Part shown: positions 49,190 to 60,264 of the stretch, one piece after another
Position numbering within the stretch: the stretch's first letter is position 1
Layout: every line of letters starts with the position of its first letter
Assembly: GCA_050084515.1 (NCBI GenBank)
Contig: CM114271.1
Coordinates: 50,344,001 to 50,408,000 of the forward strand
Direction: 5' to 3'
DNA: 64,000 nucleotides
Source: Blasia pusilla
Lineage: Eukaryota > Marchantiophyta > Marchantiopsida > Blasiales
Notes under the pieces: model-generated
Seen by the model: the letters and a program-made list of their open reading frames with translations, nothing else
The model's database searches: none
Told to the model about the DNA's origin: nothing
Program-made: the position numbers and the translations under genes

Positions 49190-50860
49190 TGGGAGGTACC
49201 CACTAGGCTAGATATTACGGTAGGATTTGCCGGAGTTGCCATTTGGAGTTCGACAGGAGTACAAGAGGATCCTCGCGCCCGGCCGGTTAACTATCTTGTA
49301 ATATAACTCTCTCAATCTAGAGTTTTTTTTAGTCGCTTCTCTACGGTGCATGGCCTTACAATAAGGAGGAGGGCTTATATATGGCTAGTGGGTGGAAGTC
49401 AGTCCAACATAGTCGATTCTAACTATTCATCAAATGGGAGCGGTCGAGATATGATTTACCCTTCACTAAGCTACATGTCGAGTCTGATCAGATCTGACAT
49501 GTTCTTGATGATTGGTGGGCAGTAAACAGGCCTTCGTTATGTCCAGGAAATTCTTCATAAAGATTCGAATTATCTTCCAGTCCATTTACAGGCCATCCAC
49601 AAAATCTGAACTTCGAGAGAAACTTTCTAGTTTCAGAGGGAACATGTGGGCATGATCTGGCGGATTGGAGGAAGATGATCAAGCTTCCAGAGCAGCCCAA
49701 AGGATGGATTGGCTCTCAGTGGTATAATGTTGAGAAAGGGTTTGAGTTCTCAAACTCTATCGACAACGAGGGCTTTCGCAGCTCTGGATCTACATTTCTA
49801 TGTTACTCTAAAAAAGACTTGGACATATTTCTATGAGTGGATGGTCAAGCTAACGTCTGAACACCGAGAATGCACATCGATAATACCGCGGCCCGCACTA
49901 TGCTCCACGTCAATCTGCTCCGTGTACATGCGTGCGTAGATCATTAGCTGAGGGTAAATCTCTGGATGGTTGGGTGTGTTCATTCACTTTCCACGTTAGA
50001 ATTAGATTCTGCAAACTGGCCATGGACTAGGTGAGAACGTCCACTTTCCATCCTCATCCCTTGTCAGGTTAGATCGAAGGAATCGAAGAAGCCAAGGGCA
50101 TTTCTAATTCATATCATGCGCAGGATTTGCAAATATGGAAGCAAGGAATTCCAGAGAAAAAACGCTGGCTTCCTGTGATATATCCTGTGCAGCGTTCATG
50201 CCCGGCTAGTATACATAGATCGTGTACATACTCTCGAAATCATATACCACGTCCCTGGCAGGAGTATTCTTGGTTACCAGAAAAGTCCCATCTGAATGTA
50301 TTTGCGTTCGACACAGCGGTTGAGCAAGATGTCTGCTTGACCGTAAGTCGACGGCAACCTAAACATTGACGAATTTTAAATTGATTTTGCAACCTTGCCC
50401 AAGGTTTGGTTGCAACTCCGTTGGATGAATGCAAACCCTTAAAAGGTTTGTAGGTCCGCTCAGCTCAACAATGGAGGTATTCTCCGCCTGAACTCTACGC
50501 TGAACATTGCTCTTCATCAAAGCTTCAATTCTAGCGCCGAAAGCTAAACAAGCTCGCATGGAGAAATGGATGAAGATTAATTGAGTCTTTTGGGATCGAA
50601 TTAACTTTGAACCTTAGATACCGAAGCAGACTCCTATTAGACTCGAATCCGGGCTAGTTGAGAGGCGCTGTTTATACATGGCCTTCGCGGGATTCGAGTA
50701 ACGAATCCGAACCTTATATGACGTCCGGCGAGGATGGTTGTGAGTCTGTCTACAGGTGTCACGATCCTATTGGAGGCTGTGGGAATTATCAATAGAGGCA
50801 CGTCAACTTCCAAACGACAAGTCCCTTAGCGTCCGTTGGTGAGCGGGTTGGCAGTTGTTT
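49190..50860. other. Upstream region of the 653-codon ORF
   Basis: Moderate GC, with no recognised protein. A TATA-like TTTATACATGG lies near 50,670, about 190 bp before the ORF start, and could be its promoter. Short frames here have no family resemblance. Confidence 0.35.
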
Positions 50861-50861
50861 C

Positions 50862-52823
50862 ATGATCGAGGATACCGGTTTGCAGTCCGATGCCGGTTTC
50901 AGTCGTCACCACGCGCTGCCGCCATCACCACGAATGGATTGCCAGATCGAATTCGTAGGAGGAGCGCAATACACCAGTAATTGGGAGTTCTCGTCGACAA
51001 CCAGGCTTGATTCTCTTCCTATTGCAATCTCTCCTACTCACTGTCGCCCGATTCCTGTCCATCTCCAAGGTCCATCTCTCGTCGAATCTCAAGCTCGCAA
51101 GGATACCCACGATTCGGTGATCAGGTTAATCACAGAATCTAGGCTGAGGACCGGAGGTGTGGAACATGACGCTGGGGATTTGAGTGTACATTCCGCTATA
51201 TTTGCGCTTGTGAAGATGCAGATTCAGAATCCTGACTTGTCGTTGGCCTGGTTAAAAACTCTGCAGCAACACACAGTAGGTGCACAGTCTGAGAGCAGTA
51301 ATGCCGCATTTGATGAGTCCTTAAACCCGCAACGCAACAATCGTACCAAGACGCCGATCATGTGCAGCTTAGAAACACCGATGAATGCCGCCCCAGAACG
51401 GAATTTGAGATCAGGAATTCCTATAGCCAACGAAGAGGAGCCAGATTCTTCTGAGCTCGTGGACGTCAAAGGCGTTCTACATCTTCGAGATACTCCTAGT
51501 CCTGAGGGACTGAATATGGCCCCAACCTCCTCTGCATCTCCCACTTTCCCGTGCAAGAACGGTGGTAGTAAGTTACTAACCGGACCATGCAATTGTAAAT
51601 TCCGATTCTTCACGAAACCCACATGCCCAACGACGATCTCCTCCCCCTCCAACCCGATACCCCCGGTCATTGTCAACGACGACCACGACCACGAAAAACA
51701 TGTCGAGAGTAACTTCCTCGGAGGCGACGGTGATCTTAGCCTAGAAGCCTCCATCAGTGCTGATCCCAAGTCGTGGCCTTGGGATGGCTCGCACTGCCCC
51801 CAGATCCAAGCCATCAGAAAGCATGCAGATTTGAACGAGACCGCAGAGCCCACAGAGTACGACACTAACTCGACTTTACCTCGAATTAGGACAGATCACG
51901 AAAGAGTGAGCGGAGCCGCCGGGCGCTTCGTCGATGGCCAAAGGCCTGTCGCCAACCGGAGAGCCCCAACCTTACCCGTGGAGATCCAGATCGTGAATGT
52001 GCGAGCGGACGAGCGGAATTATGACAACTTACCGGAAAATTCCGAGATTTTTTACTTTACGCCGGAGCCCGGCGACATCTTGATCACCACGAGATGCAGG
52101 CCTCCGTGCGGACACAACGTAAACCCGGGCGGCCACATAACGCTCTACGTGGACGAGTACTTCTTCTCTCTCGAGAGTGAGCGGGCCCAGACGTACGATT
52201 TCCGTGACGGAGATCTTATCGTCCGATACGGCAAGTTCGATAACGGCTGGCACTGGCTTCCACAGGCCAACGTGGAAAGCTTCCGTTACTCGAAGAATCC
52301 CCGCCAACGATGGATGCTGATGGCTCGGGTACCCCTCACTGCGGCTAATTTAGCCCGCCCAGTTCCTACCTACGACCCTTACTCTCTGGTCGTTAACGCC
52401 GTAATACCGCTCACCTTCTTCCCCCGCCCCCGGGCCGGGGATCTCGTCGTCCGGTGGGAGCACGGGTTTTCCAACTACTCCCTCCACTGGTGGGCCGAAG
52501 ATTTTAATTTGGCGCATCAGGATATGGTCCTCCGCGCGGGGTACGAGCGGGTTACTGACAGCACTTTTGTCACGGCGGAATTATATTTTCTGGAGCTGGA
52601 ACCTATTCCAAATGACCCCCGTGGGGAGCTGGAAAAAGTGTGGACTTTTAGGGGGAGGGACTCGGAGCTCTACGGAGGAACCCTCACTTACGACGGCCTT
52701 CCACTTCATATATTCCCTCAATCAGTACCCTACCCAGGATTCGTCCCTCCCAGTGACCTCGAGTTCGAACCCGAGGGGCACACCAATGCTGCAGCCGTAG
52801 CACAAGGTTTCTTCTATGGGTAG
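50862..52823 (+). CDS. Hypothetical protein, 653 aa, the only long intact ORF
   Basis: An uninterrupted 653-codon frame with no recognised family. Residues about 1-360 are low in hydrophobic blocks and rich in Ser, Pro, Thr and Asn, with a Cys cluster (GPCNCKFRF, about 245) and an acidic/His stretch (NDDHDHEKH); this half looks disordered. Residues about 370-620 look folded, aromatic-rich, with three similar strands: PGDILITTRC (about 403), DGDLIVRYGK (about 448) and AGDLVVRWEH (about 525). The last two are followed by NGWHWLPQAN and NYSLHWWAED, suggesting internal repeats. The 3' half is much richer in G/C at third positions than the surroundings. No signal peptide or membrane segment is evident. 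It sits alone among dead elements. The start is simply the first ATG; an upstream intron is possible. Confidence 0.6.
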   Translation: MIEDTGLQSDAGFSRHHALPPSPRMDCQIEFVGGAQYTSNWEFSSTTRLDSLPIAISPTHCRPIPVHLQGPSLVESQARKDTHDSVIRLITESRLRTGGVEHDAGDLSVHSAIFALVKMQIQNPDLSLAWLKTLQQHTVGAQSESSNAAFDESLNPQRNNRTKTPIMCSLETPMNAAPERNLRSGIPIANEEEPDSSELVDVKGVLHLRDTPSPEGLNMAPTSSASPTFPCKNGGSKLLTGPCNCKFRFFTKPTCPTTISSPSNPIPPVIVNDDHDHEKHVESNFLGGDGDLSLEASISADPKSWPWDGSHCPQIQAIRKHADLNETAEPTEYDTNSTLPRIRTDHERVSGAAGRFVDGQRPVANRRAPTLPVEIQIVNVRADERNYDNLPENSEIFYFTPEPGDILITTRCRPPCGHNVNPGGHITLYVDEYFFSLESERAQTYDFRDGDLIVRYGKFDNGWHWLPQANVESFRYSKNPRQRWMLMARVPLTAANLARPVPTYDPYSLVVNAVIPLTFFPRPRAGDLVVRWEHGFSNYSLHWWAEDFNLAHQDMVLRAGYERVTDSTFVTAELYFLELEPIPNDPRGELEKVWTFRGRDSELYGGTLTYDGLPLHIFPQSVPYPGFVPPSDLEFEPEGHTNAAAVAQGFFYG

Positions 52824-54265
52824 CTACTGGAGAGATGTCGACCTGCTGTATCAAAAGACCTAAGCGACCGCAGACCTGGATTTTGATCGTTATGGAGAAT
52901 GATTGAATTGTAAGTCTGGGTTCCGATGATCTAGAGAAATTATTGGCTTCCAAGTGATGCGCACAGGCCTGCAGTCTCTGTGTTCTGCCAGTCCCATCTA
53001 CATTAGCTGATGTGCAGATGATTTGTTTGTCTCCAAGCGTGGTAAAGTACCATCGAGGCCGTTAGATCCGGAGCTCTAACTGATATATCTGTGGATCCCT
53101 GGGATGGCATAGCAAGATCGATCTGCAGTGAACGACATCCTTCCTAAATTTCAATCGAAACGCATGAGCCGGGTCCACAAGATTTTTTATGTTTTCACTA
53201 TTTTTTTCCCGTGGGGCATAAATATATGCATCTTCAAATTTTAGTTGAGTTCCAATTTTTGCAAGTGGTCCTTGACCTCTTACAGCGGGTTAAGAGTCAA
53301 GGAGGTGATCTGTGACCATAGGTTACCATGGAGAAAACTTGAGAGAGGGAAGTCAACTATACTCAAAATGGAAATATACCCGAAATATTAATTGTCTGTA
53401 TGCAACTCTAAATGAGTCGAAACAAAAGGGAAATCTACTCATATTTACCCATCTATGACATAACATAATTATAATTAATGTGGACCTACCATCTACCGTT
53501 CAATTATGGTTTTCTATTTGACAACACTTAACTACTGCTTGTCGTTAATAAAAAATTATCAACGATTACTGCCCCTATTGAGCCTATTGTTCGCTGAAGA
53601 CTTTGAGTTTTTCAATGCCAATTTTTTATTTGAGTGATCAAACCCAAGGGTTGAGTATCGACCACCTTGGTTTACATTGTCGACACAAGTTAGATCTGTT
53701 ATAGCTATCTCATCACTCATTGTTGTCGCGTTAAAAACTTTTCTTCGAGTAAGGACAGACCTTCTAGTCACGGAAATCGTTGATGAAAGATGAATTCTAT
53801 AATAAGTTTTCCTATTCAGTATGGAATCATTTCATGCATTCTCTATTCTCTTGCGATAGGAATCACAAATGATAGTGTCGAGGCGATCTTTTCTTCATAA
53901 CACCTAATCCTGAAATTTCTAACTATGAAGTCTTTGGAAATTACTTTGTATTTGTACACAAGGAAAATGACACAATTGGTATTGAATCCTATTCAAGGAG
54001 ACTTATTCACATCGATAGATTATTAAATAAGGACATACAAAATACAATTTCACATTCTTTCGTAGGTGACAATGGGAAGTATCAGCAAAGCTGCATAACT
54101 TGGTTCATAAATGCCTCTCCAAAGTAGTAGACTAGATAATCAAACAAACAAATACACATATATGAAGAAGATCTTTACATTGTATGGATTAAGGAAAGGG
54201 AATTCAAGTACCACTTGCACTTCACCTCTATCCATGATGAAAAAACATCCTCTACCTTCCTATCT
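52824..54265. other. Downstream spacer with R1 fragment
   Basis: The sequence at about 53,220-53,350 (TTGACCTCTTACAGCGGGTT, GAGTCAAGGAGGTGATCTG) is an R1 relative, resembling 46,640-46,720. The rest is AT-rich without genes. Confidence 0.45.
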
Positions 54266-55291
54266 TTTTACGACCCTCATAACCAAAAAATACCAAATAG
54301 ACGCCAAGCGGAACATCACAACTCAAGTGGACTCACGCTGCGATGTTCGCGTTTTGGACAACCGTTTGGAAAGGTCTCTTGGAAAAGTCCAAGAGACGAA
54401 GCGCAGAATAGAGTTGTGCATAACATGCGTTAGTAGTCGCGACCAGGAAACCTAGACCAAACACGAGCCAAGACTTGAGATGAGTTGAGTCTTGGAAGGT
54501 TGGTTGCCAAAGAGGTGAGAACCAATTTTGGAACACGACTAGCGTTTGGGGAATTTGACTGTGTTTTGGACCATAACGTTTAGCCCCAAGATTTTTTTGG
54601 GAAAAATAAGAGCGCATTGGAAAGCTTATCTTGAGACACTTCCAACGCACCAAAGATCTTAGCAAACGCATAAGTATAGACTAAGATATTGGCCAAAAAC
54701 AACTATGAGAGCAAACGGGTTGAGGGCCAATTGGAGAGGCAAGTGTATCTTTCCCTAAATGTAGGGACCCCAGAGATTCCTAGAAGTACTAGTAAGGGAG
54801 GAGTCTCTCCAAGATGTCTTGGAACACAAATCACCACTTTGAGCACCAAACGGCGTCTCAGAGGCACGGGATGGAACAGGAGTTTGGCGTTGGAACTCGA
54901 AACCCAAACCTGATCCAAGGGAGTGGACTTTGTATGCCACATTTGGATTCCGACCCGAGATTCATTTTGTGCGAGTCTCGGTTAGGGACTCATTGGATGT
55001 ACATCGGATAATTGGAACCGCCATGTGCAAAATGTCGTTGGAGGTTCCTGAACCGACCAGAAAGTCTGTCCCAAGTCTTTCGAGACTTGCCCGTGTTGTA
55101 AACCGCGAAACAGGGAAGGTTGAGCTTGATGAGAGACCGAGATGAGAACTCAGAAAGTTAGCCCGCTGATGATCAAAGACCCGACTAACCAGAGTGCATG
55201 TTTGGATGCAGATCAACGTTGAGAGCGTAACCTATTAACCGCACGCTTCCGCAACAAAAGATTAACGTACAAGGAGAGCAGGCGCACGACA
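54266..55291 (+). mobile_element. Solo Ty3/gypsy LTR
   Basis: It matches the LTR at 23,851-24,884 along its full length (about 1,026 vs 1,034 bp) in the opposite orientation. The first bases have mutated (TTTTACGACCCTCA vs TGTCACGACCCTCA), and it ends ...GACA. The flanks TATCT (54,261-54,265) and TCTCT (55,292-55,296) match at 4 of 5, as an aged target duplication would. Neither a primer-binding site nor a polypurine tract adjoins it, so it is a solo LTR left by recombination. Frames inside it are not genes. Confidence 0.75.
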
Positions 55292-55617
55292 TCTCTGGAC
55301 TTTCTCTATACAATTTTAGACCACGGATGAAAGTTGCGCATATTCCTTTAGATTCATGTAAGATGAATTTCCAAAAATCACTCCATATTCGTTAATTTTT
55401 AACTCCTCAAGAATGGATTATGGCTGAAGTGTTTAGAATTTTTTTCCCAAGAGGGATAATCCACTCTCATTGGAAGAGCAAGCAAGTCATTCAAGAGTGA
55501 CAAGGGAAACTCAAGAAATGAAGTTCAAGGAACTGAACCTCTTAAGGTCCCTCCTTACTCTATAGTCATAAGGGATCCACGAGAGTATAAAATAATGCGA
55601 ATCTTATCTTATGCCAC

Positions 55618-56330
55618 ATGGCTTTCTCTCAAGGCCTAGACAATCTCCTTTGGTCACAAGTAGGTTACCTTTATCTCTTCCTTAAAAATCATCATGAAGA
55701 TCGAGAGTGGTCATCTGAGGAAGGCATGAGGGTCATCACAAAGTCCTTTCGAAACTTTGAGAGGCGAGGTGGTATGCTTGAGAGAAGCCTTAGAGATTTT
55801 ACGCGAATTTATGCAAGGTTTAGAGAGTCTCTACGTGAGGGACCATCTCGACTTCCTTCTGTGGCATCCTTAGATAAGGAAGAGGGCATAAAGTAAGGTT
55901 TTTTTAATGCATCACCACACATATTGAATGGTCATATCATCTAGTTATACGAGATAGACAACCAGGATAGAGGACCATGCATATTTTTAGGAGTTGTGGG
56001 CACCATAGAGTTACATGACTTCATTGTGGAGTTTAGGAGTTGGTATGACTTACATAGGGACAGGAACTCGAGAGAGTTCAAACCTTTCATAGCATGAAAT
56101 AGAATGTTCTAACACGTAAGGGGGACATCCATGGACAATAACCATCAGTTTTCCTATAGGTACGCATCCGAATTAAAGCCTAAAGACTCTACTATGTCCC
56201 ATCTTACGTGTCATAGACTAAGCCATTTCCAGATGAGGAAGAGGAGCTAGGGGAAGCTACTTCCTCTACAACTAGTGAAGGTGAAGGAGGGGTGAGTTGG
56301 ATTGGGGAAGTTGTATTGTAGAATCCGGTT
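55618..56330 (+). pseudogene. Gag-like remnant of a retroelement
   Basis: The first frame (55,618-55,896) has FSQGLDNLLWSQVGYLYLFL and charged helices such as FRNFERRGGMLERSLRDF. After stops, GVVGTIELHDFIVEFRSWYD and LHRDRNSREFKPFIA follow, and then SHLTCHRLSHFQMRKR. Strand and position (2-3 kb before the MTase remnant) suggest the gag end of the MTase-bearing element. No zinc knuckle is visible. Confidence 0.4.
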
Positions 56331-56499
56331 TATCTTAGCTTCTTCCTTGTGGTTGAGTTCTTTGCGGAGTTGTGGAAGAACTACTAGGGAATAAAGACTG
56401 AGAATTTGTATTTTTTATATCAATAAACTTTCCATGCCAATTGTATGCATATGACATCATAGATATATCAAACATCTATCATATTGTAAGTGCGAGTCA

Positions 56500-56850
56500 G
56501 GTGATGACAAAGGCCCGGGCCATTTAGCATGGTTGCACAAAAATGGACAAGCCCTTCCTTGGGACAGACACGGACGAACAAGTCTGAACATATCCACGCA
56601 TATGGGTTCCAAGACGTAGGACCCACACTTTTAGTCCATGATGGAAGGAAAGGCAAGGATGAGTTGAGCAATAAGGGAGGAGGGAGTGGAGGTAGAGGGA
56701 GGAAGAAATGGGGGAGTATGGAACACAAAGGCAAGTAAGGGGAATGAGAAAGAAGGGAAAGGTGAGGCCCATACGGACAAGTTCTTCCATAGGACGGACA
56801 TAAGTCCACGGACACAGACTTTGTCCACATGCAACCTTGCCGTTTAGGCA
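56500..56850. repeat. GC-rich dispersed repeat (copy 3)
   Basis: The words GGACATAAGTCCACGGACAC, GACTTTGTCCACATG and CAACCTT follow the order seen at 12,610-12,690. Overlapping Pro/Ser-rich frames on the minus strand are not supported as genes. Confidence 0.4.
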
Positions 56851-57250
56851 TGGTATAGGATGTTGGAGTGAGACCTACGAAAATGGATTTGGGATACCGG
56901 ATACGGTAATCTTTATGCGCATCTCACCTACATTGAGAGATGTCTTTGAGATGGCAGAGTGCAATGAGTGCAACATGGCCAAGGAGAGTGTAGTACTCAT
57001 GAGCCATCCACGAGAGCAACCGCAATTTTGTGCATTGTTAGTATAAAAGTGTGGATTCTGAATTTTTGAGAGAGGCCAGAGTATGGGGCCACGAGCTCAA
57101 GGAAGTTATCGTGAGCATGTGCCATCATATGCGGATCAGCAAAAATTTCCAAGAGTTTTTTTTTGGGTATGAGATGAAGCCCATCACCATCAAGATTGCA
57201 CCTGTCAGGATAGTGGACGCGTGCTCCAAGCTACAAGAGTGGATGGGCTC
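56840..57250 (+). pseudogene. Degenerate retroelement ORF pieces
   Basis: Two consecutive plus-strand frames read ETYENGFGIPDTVIFMRISP to ECNECNMAKESVVLMSHPRE, and FLREARVWGHELKEVIVSMC with KPITIKIAPVRIVDACSKLQ. The CNECNMAKE word resembles the CxxC part of an integrase zinc finger, but the context does not confirm it. They are probably parts of the same decayed plus-strand element. Confidence 0.35.
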
Positions 57251-57540
57251 CTAAGAGGAGTGTACCAGTGCAATCATTAGCATCATTTTGGTCATATACA
57301 TGCTAGATGCTTTAGCTTAGACCTCGAGTTACATCTAGATTGAGGGCTAGAGAGGGCACTATAGCGAATTGGTTGTTCGAGTGGACCCAATGATCGTACG
57401 CCAGATGGTGTGGTAGGAGGACAAGGAGTTGGATTTCCCTTGGAGGAGATTGTAATGCTCGTGGAGGAGGTAGACGTCTGCCACCTAGATGAAGGGGTTG
57501 AGGCTGGGATGTTGCGTAGATAGAGCAATTACTACATCAG

Positions 57541-58845
57541 ATTATTGTGATGGTGTTGAGGTTACCTGATGCTAGGTTAGTCCCATCGACCTTATATGGA
57601 GTAGCCATAGATATGGAGGATCCTGATTGGATATGTTGGGCTGCAAAAATGGAGGCAACTAATATTATTATCCATGGAGCAGGCATAGAGTTGGATCTAT
57701 ATAGGGGGGAAGCCAAGAAACAGAGCATGCTTCCTTAGTCCTTTACTTTGTTTGAGGCATTAAGGACCCCATCAATGGATCTAAATTAGAATGGATGTTA
57801 TTGGTGTCTAGGCACAATGGGCGATGGGAGAAGTAAGTGCAAAAACTCCTATTACTGATGCTCAAGTGCAGCCCATGTTAAGTATGTTCTTGGAGGCAGC
57901 CACTACTATGTACTACGCCCCATGGTTTCTGGCTTTTAATGTTATGACATTGGGAGGTACGCTCGCCAAGATTTTCCATATGGCCGCTATGTAAGCTTGG
58001 AGATGGTCTTACTGCCATAGCTTTAGAAGTGGTTACATAGGAGGTGGTGGACCAGCCCTTGGAGCCTATGCTTGAGCCATCCACCTCAAATTCATGGTTG
58101 GTTACAACTACTAGGGTGGTAGAGACTCGAGAGGCCCATTAGACCCGCTACTAGAGTTTTCATCTCTCATAGCCGCTGTTCAATCACTCTATTCGTGAAT
58201 CTCACGAATAACAAGCTAATTCGTCCATGACATGACTACCATGTTGGTCTAGAGGATGTTGACACCTCCCAATAATCCAAGGAGAACCCTATCGGATACA
58301 ACACTACTCCACCACACAAGAGATTATAAGCTCTGGCATCAGTCATTATCGCCTTGGCTCGCACCACGGACTCATTTGACGGATGTCCTGGTCAAATCCT
58401 CACCACAACCTCATGTTGGGTGATAAACTACATCATACTTGCTTCACCCAAGGACGTCTATATTTTGAATGAGTAACGCTCCACATCGGCCTTTGTTAGG
58501 CTCAATACTGTAAACGCCGCCTTCCCCAACATCATGGGTTATGCTCCCAAATCCAACAAGACGCATTGTAGACAAAACACTCTACCTTATGGACTCACCA
58601 AATGGAAGACCTCTCCCTAGTTATCCAACCAAAAATATATGGAGAAACCATATAATGCTATTTAGTATTGTCATCACTTGGCCTAATGATTTTATTGAGG
58701 GACATGTCCATGCACACGACACACTCGTGCTTGACATCCCTATTGAGAGGAGTGTTATAGTAGGAGTATCATTCCATGGAGGGAAGGTATCTAAGTGGGA
58801 CTCGAGTGAGGAGCTCCAAAGCTTAGCTGATGAGCACGTGTAGAT
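57541..58845 (+). pseudogene. Gag/protease-region remnants of the MTase-bearing element (copy 2)
   Basis: The frame at 57,547-57,738 reads MVLRLPDARLVPSTLYGVAI and ATNIIIHGAGIELDLYRGEA. Next, with frame changes, come MFLEAATTMYYAPWFLAFNV and GGTLAKIFHMAAM (57,880-58,000), RTTDSFDGCPGQILTTT (about 58,360) and FSIVITWPNDFIEGHVHAHD (from 58,654). The last frame continues VIVGVSFHGGKVSKWDSSEE and LQSLADEHV. The final segment pairs with copy 1 at 45,900-46,060. A gag-to-protease region just ahead of the methyltransferase is the likely reading. Stops are frequent. Confidence 0.5.
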
Positions 58846-58969
58846 AGCCTAGAATGAGATGTTTGCACTAGAGCATGATGGGTCAAAGGAGTGCAAGGTA
58901 GGAGGGAGGGCTACCATCTCACCCTTAGACATCACACCAACTATATGCCACATCCTAGAGGAGGAGATT

Positions 58970-59430
58970 TGAGTGTTGGATCTCTTTGGAGGGCTCAATA
59001 GTGGGTTGGCTATTGTTTTGCAAGCAATAGTGCCCGTGCAGCAATAAACGGAGCCAGATGACATTGTGAGATGTATCTAACTTTGATATGTGGCATAATT
59101 CTGCCTTCATTTTCTTGGCTTCTTATCTGTGCCAATCATATAGGGTTACGAGAGTTCCTTCTCAAGGGACATTTCCTTGTTGGAGGTGCAGGACTTGGAT
59201 CAGATGGGAAGAATTGATTTGGTCATTGCATGTTGACCATGTGAAGGCCAATCAAGTACTAGGCGATGTGATGGTTTAGTTGACACTTGATCTAGGTTAT
59301 TTTGGGAGATTATGAGGATCTTGCCGCACATGCAAGAATATTAGTCCAAGTCTCCAACATACATTTTGAAGAATCTACCAATTTTAGGCGATTTAAGGTC
59401 ACGAGTGGTGAAGAGCGTAGACATCATACA
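58970..59430 (+). pseudogene. Cytosine-5 DNA methyltransferase-like domain, copy 2 (broken)
   Basis: Motif I is well kept: VLDLFGGLNSGLAIVLQAIV (58,973 on), the D/S-L-F-G/D-G-I-x-x-G loop that binds S-adenosylmethionine. The next part decays, then LEVQDLDQMGRIDLVIAC leads to a TGA (59,234-59,236), where copy 1 has W, and PCEGQSS keeps the catalytic PC. SRLFWEIMRILPHMQE follows, then SPTYILKNLP, where ENVP has become KNLP (59,369-59,380). The two copies complement each other: copy 2 keeps motifs I and IV, copy 1 keeps GDPRS and ENV. The target-recognition domain is not seen. It is inactive. Confidence 0.75.
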
Positions 59431-59545
59431 CCTGAACACCCGGACTGCTATATTAATTGCTACTCACATGAAGTAGGAAACCTTATTCTTGGTTAGTTAG
59501 TTAGTTAATCATGATGATTTTAACTAGGGTTAGTTAATCATAATA

Positions 59546-59619
59546 AGTCTAACTCGAGAATATGATTAGGATAAGGATTGCTTGTACAAGCAATCCTTAT
59601 CATATTCTCGAGTTAGACT
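59546..59619. repeat. 74-nt palindrome with 30-nt perfect centre
   Basis: Positions 59,571-59,600 form a perfect palindrome centred on TTGTACAA. The outer arms (59,546-59,566 and 59,600-59,619) also pair, with a 5-nt insertion on the left side. It lies in what seems to be the LTR of a copia element. Confidence 0.85.
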
Positions 59620-59639
59620 AATTATATTATAATTGAGAA

Positions 59640-60264
59640 GAGGACCAGCCTCCACTCATTCTCTCATTACAAACTTTCATTCTCCATGGTACTGTGTGAG
59701 TGTGAGAGTCGTATTCAATGAGTTATGCTTCTTTAAAAATTTTCTACATATTATTGGAACGGTAAAGGAACATCAATTCAAATTCTTGGCATTTGAGAAG
59801 AGAAAAGAGGCAAGAGAGGGCACATTTCTAGTTTGGAAGAAGGAAATTTCAATTAGAGCTGAGTGGTAGAAGATTTCAAGTGGAGTTGTGACGTTAACAA
59901 AACTTTGTAGATATTTTTTACGATTCTCATGATAAATTCAGAAATTTGGATCTGCATCAATCAAAAGGATGCCAAAATCTGGTTGTAATTTTCTTGTAGA
60001 GCTTTTTCAGAGCTTTCTAACGCATCGAAAATCATTTGATTCTCACATTCTAAACTCCTGCAATAGCAATTTCAATGTATGAAAGTGCAATTAGTGAAGG
60101 AAAGTTGTGCAATTTACTCTCTACATCCCAATTTCTACTAGTTCTTCCATACAATTGGTCTATTTTGGAAAATTTCAAGTGAATTTCTATATAGGAGTGA
60201 TCTATGCTTCAATTGGAGTAGTAAAGGGCTTGAAATTATATTTTTTTGAGTAAAATTGTTCTTC
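59640..60264 (+). other. Probable copia LTR/leader sequence
   Basis: This lies directly upstream of a copia gag start. It is AT-rich and non-coding, with CCTCCACTCATTCTCTCATT near the left side. LTR ends and a primer-binding site were not identified with confidence. Confidence 0.35.

Noticed and set aside
51224-51865. 213-codon minus-strand frame
   Set aside because: It is a shadow of the 653-codon plus-strand ORF.
56468-56851. Pro/Ser/Leu-rich 127-codon minus frame
   Set aside because: It lies in a dispersed GC-rich repeat and overlaps other frames of the same length; no protein family.
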